The notes: generated from the letters alone by a model not told the origin. Shown: positions 40,066-50,286, numbered from the stretch's first letter. The stretch: 64,000 bases of DNA from Paucilactobacillus suebicus DSM 5007 = KCTC 3549 (GCF_001434475.1 NZ_AZGF01000003.1:1-64000), one strand, 5' to 3'. Numbers and translations are program-made.

Positions 40066-43000
40066 TTATACTGGTACATCTTCCAGTGAGACCGAGACCA
40101 TTTTTGAAACGCCAGATTCTTGCATAGTCACACCATACAGGACGTTAGCGTTCATCATAGTACCTTTTCGATGCGTCACAACAATGAATTGTGGGCCACG
40201 GCTTCCGTACATGCTTAAGTATCTTGCAAAACGATTAACGTTAGCTTCATCAAGTGCAGCTTCGGTTTCATCCAAGATTGCAAATGGTACTGGGCGAACT
40301 TCCAGGATTGCAAACAGCAAAGTGATCGCTGTTAATGCCTTTTCACCGCCGGATAGCAGACTCATATGTTGGTTCTTCTTGCCAGGCGGCTGAGCGATAA
40401 TGTCGACACCTGTGGTTAATAAATCGTCTGGATCCGTCAATACTAATTTAGCTTGACCGCCACCAAACATTTGAACAAAGACATGTGAAAATGATGTTGC
40501 AATTTGGTGGAAGCTTTCGTTAAATCTCGTTTTAACTTCTTCATCCATTTCTTGCATTGTATCACTTAACTGTTTTTTAGCATCTAATAAGTCGGTTTGC
40601 TGATCATGCAGGAACGAATACCGTTTGTTAACTCGTTCGTATTCTTCAATTGAACCCAAATTAACTGGTCCAATTTCATCTAACCCACGTTTCAAAAGCT
40701 TGAGCTGTGAACTAATTTCGTTTAGGCTCTTGTCACTCAAATTTTGCTTCGCTTCTATGAAGGTCATGGAGTAATTCTCGGATAATCGATTTAGTCCTTG
40801 ATCAATTTTTGACTCTAAAATCATGTTCTGTGAGTTAACATCGTTTAACTCATTTAGTGATGCTTGTTGTAGCTCTCGTAGTCGGTCAGCGTTTACATTT
40901 GCCTCTTCTAACTTAGATGACTGCGATGTAAGTTGCTGATCAATTTGGCTGAGATTTGATTGAGTCTCCGATTGTTGTTCAGTTAAATTCTTCAATTGCG
41001 TTTCAGCATTTTTACGTTCACTTTGTCGTTCTTCGATAGATTGATTAGCAATATCTGTCTGGCGCTTGATTGAATCTAGTTCATTGTTAATATCGTTGAG
41101 CTGTTCATTTAACTGTTGCCGGTCATCCTTAACGTGACTAACCTTTTCTTGAGCCACGGCAATCCACTGCTTCTTATCATTTAGTTGCTGCGTTCTCTTT
41201 GAGGAAGTTGACTGGACAGTTGATAAGTCATTCTTTGCCTCAGTGATTTGTTGCTTAATGTTTTCAATCTTGTCTTTGATCTCTTTTTCTTGATTATCAT
41301 TGTCGGCGATCTGTTGGTCAAATGATTTGTGAGGATCACCATCCTGATTAATTTCATATTCTAACGCAGATAATTGACGCTTAGCCTCGTTACACTGATC
41401 AGTTAGTAACTTTACACTGCCATTAACTTCTTGAAATTGTTCATTAGTTTCAGCCACTGAATGACGCAGTTCATCGATTGTTACACTATTTGTCTTGCTA
41501 GCGTCTTCGTATTTTTGTACTCTCTCTTCTAGCTGTGTCGAACTGGCTTTAGCTGAACTCAAATCATTATCTAACTGTTCAATTTCTTGCTGTCGACTCA
41601 AAATTCCTTGACGCTGTTGTCGGTTTGCACCACCAGTCATTGAACCACTAGCATTGATTAGTTGGCCATCGAGTGTCACGATTCTAAATCGATGCTGGGT
41701 TTGACGGGCGATTGCAGTCGCATTATCCAGCTGATCGGCGATGATTGTGTTACCTAACAGATGGGTTAATACTACCTGTTTATCGTCTTCAGTGCTAACA
41801 ATATCACTGGCTAGTCCTTGAAAACCCGGTAACGATTCCACCCGAGATAAAATTGAACGATTCGTAGAATAATTTGCCAATGTATCGATTGGCAGGATTG
41901 TTGCACGTCCCGCACGTTGACTGACCAAGTACTTGATGATTTGTTTACCGGTTGACTGATTATCAACAACTAGGTTTTGTAATTGAGCGCCAAGAACAGT
42001 TTCAACGGCCGTTGTGAATTTTGTTGGTACATTTATCAATTCCGAAACGGGCCCAAATAGCCCCTGGAACATTTGGCGATGTTGAAGTACCTGACGAACA
42101 CCTTGGTAAAACCCAGTGTACTCAGTTTCCATCGACTTTAGACTGTTGATCCGTGCTTCAAGAGATTGGACTGTCGCTAATGATTGATACCAGGCCTTTT
42201 GCACCTTATCATAGCCGTACTTAAGTTTTTGTTGTTGACTAAGTTCGCCATTCAGCTGTTGTTTCAAATCGTCTAACTTTGACGATTCTGTGCCGTAAGA
42301 TTCCTGCTTTGAAGTTAATTCTTGATTTAATTTAGATAATCGAGTTTTAATGGTGGCCTGTTGCCTGCCAACTTCTTCCTGTCGTTTTGCACTTTGTTCA
42401 TGATTCCTGGTCAAATATGACTTTTGATTATGAACAGTTGTTAGTTCCTGCATTTGATCAACTTGTTGTCCCTGTAATTCTTCAATTTTTTGGTTCAGAG
42501 CGTCTGCCTGTTGTTGGGCACTCATTGAAGAAAGTTGATCGAGTTCTTCCTTCGCACTCTTAATTGAAGCAAGCTGTTCTGTTATTTGAGTTTCAACATT
42601 GCGTAATTGGTTTTCTACTGTTGTCTTCTGATCAACTAATTCGTCCCGGCGAGATTTCATCTGACTTAGATTACTATCCTGTTGACTTGAACGTTCATTG
42701 GTTAAATTAAGAGTGTTTTTGACATCGGCCAGCTGCTTAGTTTGTGTTAATAACGCTGATTGTAGCTGATCCTTTTTGTTAGTGAGCTCAGTTTGGATCT
42801 GCTTTAATTGATCAATTTTTTTGTTAGCTTCTGCAGTTTGAATCTCATACTGGCTAGCCATCTTCTTAGCACTTTGCTGTTGCTTTTCAATGGACTCCTT
42901 TTGCCTTTGATACTGTTCAATGTTTAGTACCGTTTTAGTTCGATCTAACAAGTCAAATTGAGATTTTTGATCCTTGTATTCACGCGCCAATGAGCTTTGC

Positions 43001-43620
43001 TGAGCTAAAGGTTCCAGCTGAGTTTCAAGTTCACTGATGATATCACTGACACGGTGTAAATTATCAGTTGTATCATTCAGTCGTTTTTCTGCCGTAGTTT
43101 TATTTTTTTTGTATTTGGCAACACCAGCTACTTCTTCAATGACTGCACGACGATCAGTCGATTTACCATTGAAGATGGCTTCAACTCTACCTTGAGAAAT
43201 AATTGAAAACGATTCTCGACCAAGACCAGAGTCCATAAATAAATCAAGAACATCTTTTAAACGACATTCTTGACCGTTAAGCAAGTATTCACTATCACCA
43301 TTTCGATAGAGTTTTCTAGTAATTTTGATTTCAGTGTAGTCACTGCTTAGGTAATGATCTTGGTTATCAAATGTAATCGAAACTTCCGCCCTATTAACAG
43401 GTTTACGGGTGTCAGACCCCGCGAAAATGACGTCAGTCATCTTCGAACCGCGTAAATCTTTGGCGGACTGTTCACCCATAACCCAGCGGATTGCCTCGAT
43501 AATGTTACTTTTACCGCTACCATTTGGACCGACAATCCCTGTCATTCCTGGCATAAATTCGATTTTTGTTTTCTGAGCAAATGATTTAAACCCATTTAAC
43601 TCTAAGGAAATCAACCGCAT
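40066..43620 (-). CDS. smc: chromosome partition protein SMC
   Basis: A 1184-residue SMC protein that works with ScpA and ScpB to organise and separate chromosomes. The Walker A head motif is GPNGSGKSNIIEAIRWVMGE at about residue 32. Coiled-coil arms (about 170-500 and 670-1010) flank the hinge (about 510-660, with GRATILPIDTLANY and ASGSMTGGANRQ). The C-terminal head has LSGGEKALTAITLLFAILE and FAILDETEAALDEANVNRF. It starts 14 bases after rnc. Nothing is missing. Confidence 0.98.
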   Translation of the reverse strand: MRLISLELNGFKSFAQKTKIEFMPGMTGIVGPNGSGKSNIIEAIRWVMGEQSAKDLRGSKMTDVIFAGSDTRKPVNRAEVSITFDNQDHYLSSDYTEIKITRKLYRNGDSEYLLNGQECRLKDVLDLFMDSGLGRESFSIISQGRVEAIFNGKSTDRRAVIEEVAGVAKYKKNKTTAEKRLNDTTDNLHRVSDIISELETQLEPLAQQSSLAREYKDQKSQFDLLDRTKTVLNIEQYQRQKESIEKQQQSAKKMASQYEIQTAEANKKIDQLKQIQTELTNKKDQLQSALLTQTKQLADVKNTLNLTNERSSQQDSNLSQMKSRRDELVDQKTTVENQLRNVETQITEQLASIKSAKEELDQLSSMSAQQQADALNQKIEELQGQQVDQMQELTTVHNQKSYLTRNHEQSAKRQEEVGRQQATIKTRLSKLNQELTSKQESYGTESSKLDDLKQQLNGELSQQQKLKYGYDKVQKAWYQSLATVQSLEARINSLKSMETEYTGFYQGVRQVLQHRQMFQGLFGPVSELINVPTKFTTAVETVLGAQLQNLVVDNQSTGKQIIKYLVSQRAGRATILPIDTLANYSTNRSILSRVESLPGFQGLASDIVSTEDDKQVVLTHLLGNTIIADQLDNATAIARQTQHRFRIVTLDGQLINASGSMTGGANRQQRQGILSRQQEIEQLDNDLSSAKASSTQLEERVQKYEDASKTNSVTIDELRHSVAETNEQFQEVNGSVKLLTDQCNEAKRQLSALEYEINQDGDPHKSFDQQIADNDNQEKEIKDKIENIKQQITEAKNDLSTVQSTSSKRTQQLNDKKQWIAVAQEKVSHVKDDRQQLNEQLNDINNELDSIKRQTDIANQSIEERQSERKNAETQLKNLTEQQSETQSNLSQIDQQLTSQSSKLEEANVNADRLRELQQASLNELNDVNSQNMILESKIDQGLNRLSENYSMTFIEAKQNLSDKSLNEISSQLKLLKRGLDEIGPVNLGSIEEYERVNKRYSFLHDQQTDLLDAKKQLSDTMQEMDEEVKTRFNESFHQIATSFSHVFVQMFGGGQAKLVLTDPDDLLTTGVDIIAQPPGKKNQHMSLLSGGEKALTAITLLFAILEVRPVPFAILDETEAALDEANVNRFARYLSMYGSRGPQFIVVTHRKGTMMNANVLYGVTMQESGVSKMVSVSLEDVPV

Positions 43621-43634
43621 TTTGTTCTCTCACT

Positions 43635-44336
43635 TTACTTACTAGTTTTACGTAAATCATTGAGTGCAGCCTTGGCCGCCTCCATTTCCGCATGTTTCTT
43701 GGAAGTTCCAGTTCCGGAACCAATTTTCTGATTGTCTGCATACACGTTAACTGTATATTGTCGAGCGTTAGCAGGTCCCTCTTCCTTAGCAACCTTGTAG
43801 TCAATATCGACATCACCATTACGTTGTAAAAACTCTTGCAGACTTGTTTTGTAATCAACAGCATGGTCAAACCAGCCTTGATCAAGTTTAGGAAAAATAA
43901 CTTTAGTAATAAACTTCTCAACGGCTTTTTTTCCTTGATCAAGGTAGAGCGCACCAATAAATGATTCAAAAATATCACAAAGTAAAGAAGACCGCTGACG
44001 TGCCCCAGCCATTTCTTCACCGTGTCCAAGACGAATGTATTTATCAAAATGACACTCAAGTGCGAATTTACTAAAACTGTCTTCCTGCACCATTGCAGCT
44101 CTTAGTCTAGTTAGTTCACCTTGAGGCATTTTGGGGTACCGTTGATAAATGTATTCCGAAACGGTCAATTGCAATACGGCATCACCTAAAAATTCAATTC
44201 GTTCGTAAAACTTGAGTCCCTGGTTGGGATGCTCGTTAACGTATGAGGCCTGTGTAAATGCTTCATCAAGTAATTCATGGTTGTTAAAATGAATATCAAA
44301 ATCGTTTGCTAATTCATTTTCTAAGTCTTTAATCAT
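43635..44336 (-). CDS. rnc: ribonuclease III
   Basis: RNase III (233 residues) cuts double-stranded RNA, such as rRNA precursors. The nuclease domain has ERIEFLGDAVLQLTVSEYIY with the acidic metal ligands and LLCDIFESFIGALYLDQGK. The double-stranded RNA-binding domain (about 160-230) has DYKTSLQEFLQRNGDVDIDY and GSGTGTSKKHAEMEAAKAAL. It is the first gene before smc-ftsY-ylxM-ffh. A TATAAT at 44366-44371 on the minus strand, just after the acpP terminator, can serve as promoter for this group. Confidence 0.97.
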   Translation of the reverse strand: MIKDLENELANDFDIHFNNHELLDEAFTQASYVNEHPNQGLKFYERIEFLGDAVLQLTVSEYIYQRYPKMPQGELTRLRAAMVQEDSFSKFALECHFDKYIRLGHGEEMAGARQRSSLLCDIFESFIGALYLDQGKKAVEKFITKVIFPKLDQGWFDHAVDYKTSLQEFLQRNGDVDIDYKVAKEEGPANARQYTVNVYADNQKIGSGTGTSKKHAEMEAAKAALNDLRKTSK

Positions 44337-44365
44337 CGCTACTCCCTTCTTTTGTTATAGTGCTT

Positions 44366-44371
44366 ATTATA
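44366..44371 (-). promoter_or_regulatory. -10 box of an rnc promoter
   Basis: A perfect TATAAT on the minus strand, 30 bases before rnc and after the acpP terminator. The -35 side (TTTTCC at 17 bases) is poor. Confidence 0.45.
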
Positions 44372-44419
44372 CGTGTTTTGCAAGGATTGGAAAAGAGCTA
44401 CCAATGTTTATAATTACAA

Positions 44420-44455
44420 ATAAAAAAGCCACAACATTTTGTTTTGGCCTCTTTA
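44420..44455 (-). terminator. acpP terminator
   Basis: A 15-bp stem (44422-44436 with 44440-44454), with two G-U pairs and one mismatch in the minus-strand RNA, is followed by a U-run. It separates plsX-acpP from rnc. Confidence 0.75.
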
Positions 44456-44473
44456 AAATATTATACATTTATT

Positions 44474-44722
44474 TTACTTTGATGCTTGATGTGAGGCAAT
44501 GTAATTAACAACTTCGCCGATTGTATTCAGCTTTTCGGCCTCATCATCTGAAATTTCGGAACCAAAAGTGTCTTCAACTTCAAGTACGAATTCAACAAAG
44601 TCAATTGAATCTGCATCCAAGTCAGTTTTGAGATTTAACTCATCAGTTACTTTAGCGCGGTCAATATCAAAATGATCCGCAACGATGTCACTTACTTTAT
44701 CAAAAATTTCTTGTTTTTCCAT
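44474..44722 (-). CDS. acpP: acyl carrier protein
   Basis: An 82-residue acidic acyl carrier protein that holds growing fatty acyl chains on a phosphopantetheine arm. The attachment serine is in DLDADSIDFVEFVLEVED (about residue 39). It follows plsX by 40 bases, as usual for lipid synthesis genes. ACP/PlsX start the phospholipid pathway by making acyl phosphate. In lactobacilli a second copy often lies in the fab cluster, which is not in this window. Confidence 0.97.
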   Translation of the reverse strand: MEKQEIFDKVSDIVADHFDIDRAKVTDELNLKTDLDADSIDFVEFVLEVEDTFGSEISDDEAEKLNTIGEVVNYIASHQASK

Positions 44723-44762
44723 AATTAATAACTGCTCCTAGTTTTCGTTTCACTGAAACAGT

Positions 44763-45803
44763 TTAGTCGTTTTCGGGCTGCTTGTCTACATTTTCCGTAG
44801 TTAATTCAGTATCAAAATATTCAACTGTTTGTTCAATGACTTTTGAATCAATCATTGTTTTAATTTGACTGATAGTATTCTTAACCGCATCAGCCTTAGA
44901 CGCACCATGGGTTTTAACAACTGGAGATTTCAGACCTAGCAACACAGCACCACCATATGTTGAAGTCCCCATTACCTTTGCAATTTTACCAAACACTGGC
45001 TTTAACAGTAGGTAGCCGAGCTTTGCGCGTAAACCACCGTCCATGATACCATGCTTAATCAAACTCAGCATGGTTCTGGCAGTACCCTCAGTAGCCTTAA
45101 GTGCAGCATTACCTGTCCAGCCATCGGTGACAATTACGTCAGCTTGACCGGAGAGCATTCCACCAGCTTCAATATTTCCAACAAAATTTAAATCTTCGGT
45201 AGCATTTAACGATTGCCATACGTCTTTATGTAGACGATCACCTTTATCTTCTTCTTCACCGTTGTTTAGCAGTCCGATGCGAGGCTCTGAGACACCTAAT
45301 ACTTTTTGAGCGTAGAATTTGCCTAAGTATGCGTATTGAACTAGGTTGCGTTCCTTACTTTCCGCATTAGCACCAGTGTCTAAATAGACAAAATTGTTTT
45401 GTTTCAAAGCAGGATTAGGCACCGGCAAGATCGAAGTTAAACCTGGACGATCAATTCCCTTGATTCTACCAACAATAAATAATCCAGCCGCAAGTACTGC
45501 ACCCGTGTTGCCAGCAGAGAAAAATGCATCTGCATCATGTTCTTTGACTGCATTTGCAGCTCTAACAATGGATGAGTCCTTTTTCTTACGAATTGCGCGG
45601 ACTGGTTCTTCACCCATTTCAATTTCTTCGGTGGTTGCAATTACTTGGATGCGGTCGTTATTTTTAATTTGCTCATTGACTTTTTTTTCATCACCGAATA
45701 GTAAAAATTCAATATCAGGATATAAATCACGGGCCTGTTCAACCCCTTTAATAATTTCTTGGGGCGCATTATCTCCGCCCATTGCGTCTACAGCAATTTT
45801 CAT
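44763..45803 (-). CDS. plsX: phosphate acyltransferase PlsX
   Basis: PlsX (346 residues) makes acyl phosphate from acyl-ACP, the donor used by PlsY in phospholipid synthesis. It starts MKIAVDAMGGDNAPQEIIKG and contains FFSAGNTGAVLAAGLFIVGR, VYLDTGANAE, GLLNNGEEEDKG and ADVIVTDGWTGNAALKATEG, all typical. It is a cytoplasmic peripheral protein. It lies 24 bases after recG and before acpP. Confidence 0.98.
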   Translation of the reverse strand: MKIAVDAMGGDNAPQEIIKGVEQARDLYPDIEFLLFGDEKKVNEQIKNNDRIQVIATTEEIEMGEEPVRAIRKKKDSSIVRAANAVKEHDADAFFSAGNTGAVLAAGLFIVGRIKGIDRPGLTSILPVPNPALKQNNFVYLDTGANAESKERNLVQYAYLGKFYAQKVLGVSEPRIGLLNNGEEEDKGDRLHKDVWQSLNATEDLNFVGNIEAGGMLSGQADVIVTDGWTGNAALKATEGTARTMLSLIKHGIMDGGLRAKLGYLLLKPVFGKIAKVMGTSTYGGAVLLGLKSPVVKTHGASKADAVKNTISQIKTMIDSKVIEQTVEYFDTELTTENVDKQPEND

Positions 45804-45827
45804 ATTTTTATTCCTCGTTTCTCGTTA

Positions 45828-47864
45828 TTAATCGAAGTGCGTTTGTAACTGATTGCGTTTTAGATATGCAACTAATGGCATATTATCATCGACTGTGTCC
45901 CAATTTGGTGTTTGCAACAATGAAGCGGCATCATGCTGAGCAACTTCCAGCATCTTTAAATCGCCGACCGGATCACCAACTTTAAAGTCAGGAACACCAG
46001 ACTGTTTTTGCCCCAGTACATCACCAGATCCACGTAATTCCATATCTTTTTGTGCAACTACAAAACCATCGTTTGTTTCAGTCATTGTTTGCATTCTTGC
46101 AGTGCCAACCTCATTTTTAGGATCGGCAATTAAAATACAGTAACTTTGTTGTTTGCCACGACCGACACGGCCTCTTAATTGATGTAGTTGCGCTAAGCCA
46201 AATCGATCAGCATCGTAAATCATCATTACCGTTGCATTAGCAACGTCGACACCGACCTCAATAACTGTGGTAGATACTAGCACTTGAATCTCATTTTGCT
46301 TAAATTGTTGCATCACGTCATCTTTTTCATCATTTGCAAGTCTACCGTGAAGCAGGCCAACCTTAAACTGTGGTGAAAAATATGATTGAAGTTGTTCATA
46401 GAGCTCAGTAGCGTTTTTAACGTCTAGAGCTTCTGATTCTTCAATTAAGGGCGTCACAATGTAAACCTGAGTTCCCTTCGATAGTTGCTCCTTAACAAAG
46501 TCTAAGCCAACACCTACCTGATTAGATCTAAGCCATCTGGTTATAATTGGCAGCCTGCCCTTTGGTAATTCATCGATAATAGATACATCCATTTCACCGT
46601 AGGCTGTAATCGCTAAAGTTCTAGGAATTGGTGTGGCAGTCATTGCTAGTACATCAGGATGGTTCCCTTTTTCACGAAGCTTTTGGCGCTGTCCAACACC
46701 AAATCGATGTTGCTCATCGGTAATAATTAAGCCAAGGTTAGCGTATTCAACGCTATCTTGAATTAAAGCATGCGTGCCGATGATTAAATTAATTGCGCCA
46801 GCCTTTATTTGTTTTGCCAACGCATTATGTTGTTTCTGCGTTAGGGTTCCCGTTAGTAAGCCAACGTTGACCGGCAAGTTATCAAATAGTTTGGCTAAGT
46901 TTTGGGCGTGCTGTTCTGCCAATAATTCGGTTGGAACCATCAAAGCAGCCTGATAACCAGCAGTGATTGTAGCATAAATTGCAATGGCAGCGACAATGGT
47001 TTTACCAGAGCCTACATCCCCTTGCAATAATCTATTCATCTGAATCGGTTGGCGTAGGTCACGGCAAATATCGTTAACAACTCGTTTTTGGGCGCCGGTT
47101 AATTCATAAGGAAGACTCTTGATAAAGTCTTTTATTTCATCATTATGATAAAGAATTTCTAAACCATTTCTTTTTTGATTAGCACGTTTGGTTGCCTGCA
47201 ATCTCAGCTGGAATAAAAAAAATTCTTCATAGGCAGCTGTTCGTCTCGCCAATTTGGCGTTTTCATCACTAGATGGGAAATGCATTTCCTTAATCATTTC
47301 TCGTCTTTCCATTAAATGGTAATGTTCAATTAATGTATGTGGTAATAGTGTTGCGATTACTTCCTGATATTTTTTAAATGCTGTTTCAATATCTTTACGG
47401 AGGGTTGTCTGACGAACGTGCTTATTAACAGAATATACTGGACTAAATGACTTGCTATCATCATCACCGACGTTTACCAGTTTGCTTCCTGTCATTTGAC
47501 GTCGCTGACCGTCCCATTTGCCGAAAATAGCAACATCGTTACCTAATTCAATTTTTGATTTGAGATAAGGCTGATTAAAAAAGGTAACGCCAACGACTTC
47601 TTTATTGACGAGTACTCGAAAGCTCAGGCGATTTCTTTTGTAGCCGAAACGTGCAATTACAGGTTCTGACATCACAGTTCCTTTGATCGTCATTTTTTCT
47701 TGATCTTTGGCATTATCAACTGATTGAACTTCAAAGTTATCATAGCGAAGCGGATAGTATGTCAAAAGATCTTCAATTGTCAAAATATTTAAAGAAACTA
47801 AGTTCTCAGCTGATTTAGGACCGATACCCGTTAAATCGGTTACCGAATCTTGAAGACTAATCAT
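45828..47864 (-). CDS. recG: ATP-dependent DNA helicase RecG
   Basis: RecG (678 residues) remodels stalled forks and Holliday junctions. It has the N-terminal wedge/OB domain (VMSEPVIARFGYKRNRLSFR region, about 60-150). Superfamily 2 motifs follow: LLQGDVGSGKTIVAAIAIYA (Walker A), LIITDEQHRFGVGQRQKL (DEQH box), AMTATPIPRTLA, STTVIEVGVDVANATVMMIY and HQLRGRVGRG. The length is standard. A terminator lies between fakA and this gene, so recG may be partly uncoupled from the genes upstream. Confidence 0.98.
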   Translation of the reverse strand: MISLQDSVTDLTGIGPKSAENLVSLNILTIEDLLTYYPLRYDNFEVQSVDNAKDQEKMTIKGTVMSEPVIARFGYKRNRLSFRVLVNKEVVGVTFFNQPYLKSKIELGNDVAIFGKWDGQRRQMTGSKLVNVGDDDSKSFSPVYSVNKHVRQTTLRKDIETAFKKYQEVIATLLPHTLIEHYHLMERREMIKEMHFPSSDENAKLARRTAAYEEFFLFQLRLQATKRANQKRNGLEILYHNDEIKDFIKSLPYELTGAQKRVVNDICRDLRQPIQMNRLLQGDVGSGKTIVAAIAIYATITAGYQAALMVPTELLAEQHAQNLAKLFDNLPVNVGLLTGTLTQKQHNALAKQIKAGAINLIIGTHALIQDSVEYANLGLIITDEQHRFGVGQRQKLREKGNHPDVLAMTATPIPRTLAITAYGEMDVSIIDELPKGRLPIITRWLRSNQVGVGLDFVKEQLSKGTQVYIVTPLIEESEALDVKNATELYEQLQSYFSPQFKVGLLHGRLANDEKDDVMQQFKQNEIQVLVSTTVIEVGVDVANATVMMIYDADRFGLAQLHQLRGRVGRGKQQSYCILIADPKNEVGTARMQTMTETNDGFVVAQKDMELRGSGDVLGQKQSGVPDFKVGDPVGDLKMLEVAQHDAASLLQTPNWDTVDDNMPLVAYLKRNQLQTHFD

Positions 47865-47892
47865 GCCATCCTCCTTTGGTTATATAAAATGC

Positions 47893-47929
47893 AAAAATGA
47901 CCGAGTGAAAACAAGGTTTCCTCTCGATC
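47893..47929 (-). terminator. terminator between fakA and recG
   Basis: The 14-bp arms 47899-47912 and 47916-47929 pair in the minus-strand RNA except for one A-A, with two G-U pairs, and are followed by AUUUUUG. It probably reduces read-through from yloU-fakA into recG. Confidence 0.7.
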
Positions 47930-47941
47930 AAATTTAAACTG

Positions 47942-49636
47942 CTATTCAACTGAAATTAGATATGGATATACAGGTTGATTTCCTGCATGAATTTCAACTT
48001 CTAATTCATCATCAATTGTTGAAATTGCTTCTTCAATAGCTTGAGCAGTTTTTTCATCGCCATCGTTTCCGTAAATAATGGTGATAATTTCGCTATCATC
48101 ATCTAGCATCTTTTTGACCATTTCGATTGCTGCGTCCTGAACGTTGTCGGCGGTTACTTCGATCTTACCGTCAACGATTCCCATGAAATCATCTTTCTTG
48201 ATTTCAACACCGTCTATTGTCGTATCTCTAATGGCATTCGTAACCTCACCACTTTTTACAGTGGATAGGTTGCCTTCCATTGCAGTTTGATTTTCTTCTA
48301 ATGAACTATCTAGATTAAAATCTAGCATTGCTGCCATTCCTTGAGCAATCGTTTTACTGTGCACGATCTTAGTTGGTATATTTACGACTTGTGCAGCTTG
48401 GTCAGCAGCCATAAAGATGTTGCCATTATTTGGCAGGACAATTGCTTTTTTAGCACCGCTGTTGTTAACAGCATCAGCAATATCTTGGGTGCTTGGATTC
48501 ATGGTTTGACCACCACTAATAATCTGGGTCACACCTAAGCTCTTGAATAGCTTTGCAACACCGTCACCAGATGCAATTGCAATAACTGCAGTCTCTGCAG
48601 GTTCTTCAGAAGCAACAGGTTCTTCAGCCTTAGCAATTGGTTCTTTAGAGTCTTTTTCCATGATGGTCTCTTGTTGCCAACGCATGTTGTCAACTTTAAC
48701 CTTTTGAAGGTCACCGAATTCTTGACCCCAAGCTAAGACCTTACCAGGATGCTCAGTGTGGACATGAACCTTAACGATTTCGTCATCATTAACAACTAGT
48801 AAACTATCGCCTAGTTTTGCTAAATAGTTATAAAATTCATCATAATCAAATTTCTTGTCAACTTGTTTACCGCGTCCGATTCGTACCATGATTTCTGTAC
48901 AGTAACCATAGACAATATCATCAGGATCAAGTTGTCCTTGAGCGCTTCTGTGATGTTCAGCATTAATCATCTCGTCCATTTCAGCATTATCTGGTGTATG
49001 TCCATCCTCTGCGGTTGTTTGACCACTTAATGCTTCATAGAAAGCTTTGAGAACAAATACGAGCCCTTGACCGCCAGAATCGACCACACCAACTTCTTTT
49101 AACACAGGTAGCAGATCTGGTGTCTTCTTTAATGCAGCTTCTGATGCATCATAAATGGCTTTAATAATCTCAACCAAATCATCGGTTGTGTCAGCTTTAT
49201 CTCTACCAGCTTTTGCTGATTCACGGACAACGGTTAAAATGGTTCCTTCTGTTGGCTTCATGACAGCCTTGTATGCAGTCTGAGCCCCATTAGCATAGCC
49301 AGTGACAAAGTCGTTAGCATCAAGTGTAGCTTTTCCCTCAATACCCTTTGAAAAACCACGAAAAATTTGTGATAAAATAACACCTGAATTACCGCGAGCA
49401 CCCATTAATAGTCCCTTGGCTAAAGCAGCTGCTAATTCATCTACATCATCACTTGTTTCTTCTCTTTCGTATTTAGCTCCACTAGCCAATGACATGCTCA
49501 TATTGGTACCAGTGTCCCCGTCTGGAACTGGGAATACGTTTAAAGAATTAATGAATTCGGCGTTTTGCTGTAGTCGGTTAGAAGCCGCCTGTACCATCTT
49601 GCCAAATTCAAGATTTGTTATTTTTGTGACTGTCAA
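47942..49636 (-). CDS. fakA: DAK2-domain fatty acid kinase subunit FakA (YloV)
   Basis: A 564-residue protein that, with a DegV-type FakB, phosphorylates free fatty acids for use in phospholipids. The N-terminal kinase domain has SLNVFPVPDGDTGTNMSMSL, GARGNSGVILSQIFRGF and VVDSGGQGLVFVLKAFYEAL. The C-terminal half is the YloV/DAK2-associated domain, with KAIVLPNNGNIFMAADQAAQ. It lies 31 bases after yloU. Its place near plsX and acpP agrees with fatty acid use. FakB is not in the window. Confidence 0.95.
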   Translation of the reverse strand: MTVTKITNLEFGKMVQAASNRLQQNAEFINSLNVFPVPDGDTGTNMSMSLASGAKYEREETSDDVDELAAALAKGLLMGARGNSGVILSQIFRGFSKGIEGKATLDANDFVTGYANGAQTAYKAVMKPTEGTILTVVRESAKAGRDKADTTDDLVEIIKAIYDASEAALKKTPDLLPVLKEVGVVDSGGQGLVFVLKAFYEALSGQTTAEDGHTPDNAEMDEMINAEHHRSAQGQLDPDDIVYGYCTEIMVRIGRGKQVDKKFDYDEFYNYLAKLGDSLLVVNDDEIVKVHVHTEHPGKVLAWGQEFGDLQKVKVDNMRWQQETIMEKDSKEPIAKAEEPVASEEPAETAVIAIASGDGVAKLFKSLGVTQIISGGQTMNPSTQDIADAVNNSGAKKAIVLPNNGNIFMAADQAAQVVNIPTKIVHSKTIAQGMAAMLDFNLDSSLEENQTAMEGNLSTVKSGEVTNAIRDTTIDGVEIKKDDFMGIVDGKIEVTADNVQDAAIEMVKKMLDDDSEIITIIYGNDGDEKTAQAIEEAISTIDDELEVEIHAGNQPVYPYLISVE

Positions 49637-49667
49637 TTAATTATCCTCCTGACGAAATCTCACTAAC

Positions 49668-50030
49668 TTATTCAGCAAGTACGCGAACACCTTGAACAAA
49701 GACGTTCACTGAATTAGCAGTTACGCCAAGCATTGATTCTAAATTATACTTAACTTTTTCTTGAACGCTTTTTGATACTTCTGAAATTTTTGTACCATAG
49801 CCAACAACAATGTTTACGTCAACAGCAATACCATTGTCCTGTTGCTTTACTACGACACCTTTACTAAAGTTTTCCCGTCTTAAGATATCATTGACGTTAT
49901 CTCTCAACTGATTGCGGCTGGCCATACCAACAACACCATAGTTATCTGTTGCGGCACCACCCACTACAGTTGAAATTACATCATTATCAATATCAATTGT
50001 GCCGTACTGGGTTTTAATTTTAACTGCCAT
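49668..50030 (-). CDS. yloU: Asp23/Gls24 family protein YloU
   Basis: A 120-residue Asp23-family protein, starting MAVKIKTQYGTIDIDNDVIS and with VVGGAATDNYGVVGM and VDVNIVVGYGTKISEVSKSV. The family is linked to envelope stress and alkaline tolerance; YloU is always next to fakA in Firmicutes. It is divergent from rpmB. A TG-extended -10 (TAGAAT) about 50 bases upstream is the likely promoter. Cellular role is not fully known. Confidence 0.94.
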   Translation of the reverse strand: MAVKIKTQYGTIDIDNDVISTVVGGAATDNYGVVGMASRNQLRDNVNDILRRENFSKGVVVKQQDNGIAVDVNIVVGYGTKISEVSKSVQEKVKYNLESMLGVTANSVNVFVQGVRVLAE

Positions 50031-50080
50031 GTTAAATGGCCCCCCTTTTTTATTGCAAAGTAACTTTTACTCATAACGAT

Positions 50081-50109
50081 ATTCTACCATACCACATAAC
50101 CGATAAAAA
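50081..50109 (-). promoter_or_regulatory. yloU-fakA promoter
   Basis: On the minus strand, TTTTTA and TAGAAT are spaced by 17 bases, with a TG one base before the -10 box. Confidence 0.5.
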
Positions 50110-50190
50110 GCAAATTACAAACTTATGAACCATTAATGGCGGTAGATTAGTGTTTGTAGCTGTAAAGGTCAAATACTTGATAGAAATCTA

Positions 50191-50219
50191 TTGCAATAGT
50201 CGCGGTGCTATGTTAAATT
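50191..50219 (+). promoter_or_regulatory. rpmB promoter
   Basis: TTGCAA and TAAATT are spaced by 17 bases, starting transcription about 60 bases before the rpmB ATG and facing away from yloU. Confidence 0.5.
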
Positions 50220-50286
50220 ATTTAGGTGAGTTATCGCGCAAATGCGATCAATAAAAAAATTTGATGAGAAGAGGAGGGGTTTATTC

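Noticed and set aside
43586-44059. 157-codon frame overlapping rnc in another frame
   Set aside because: It is a shadow of rnc; the rnc frame codes for a clear RNase III.
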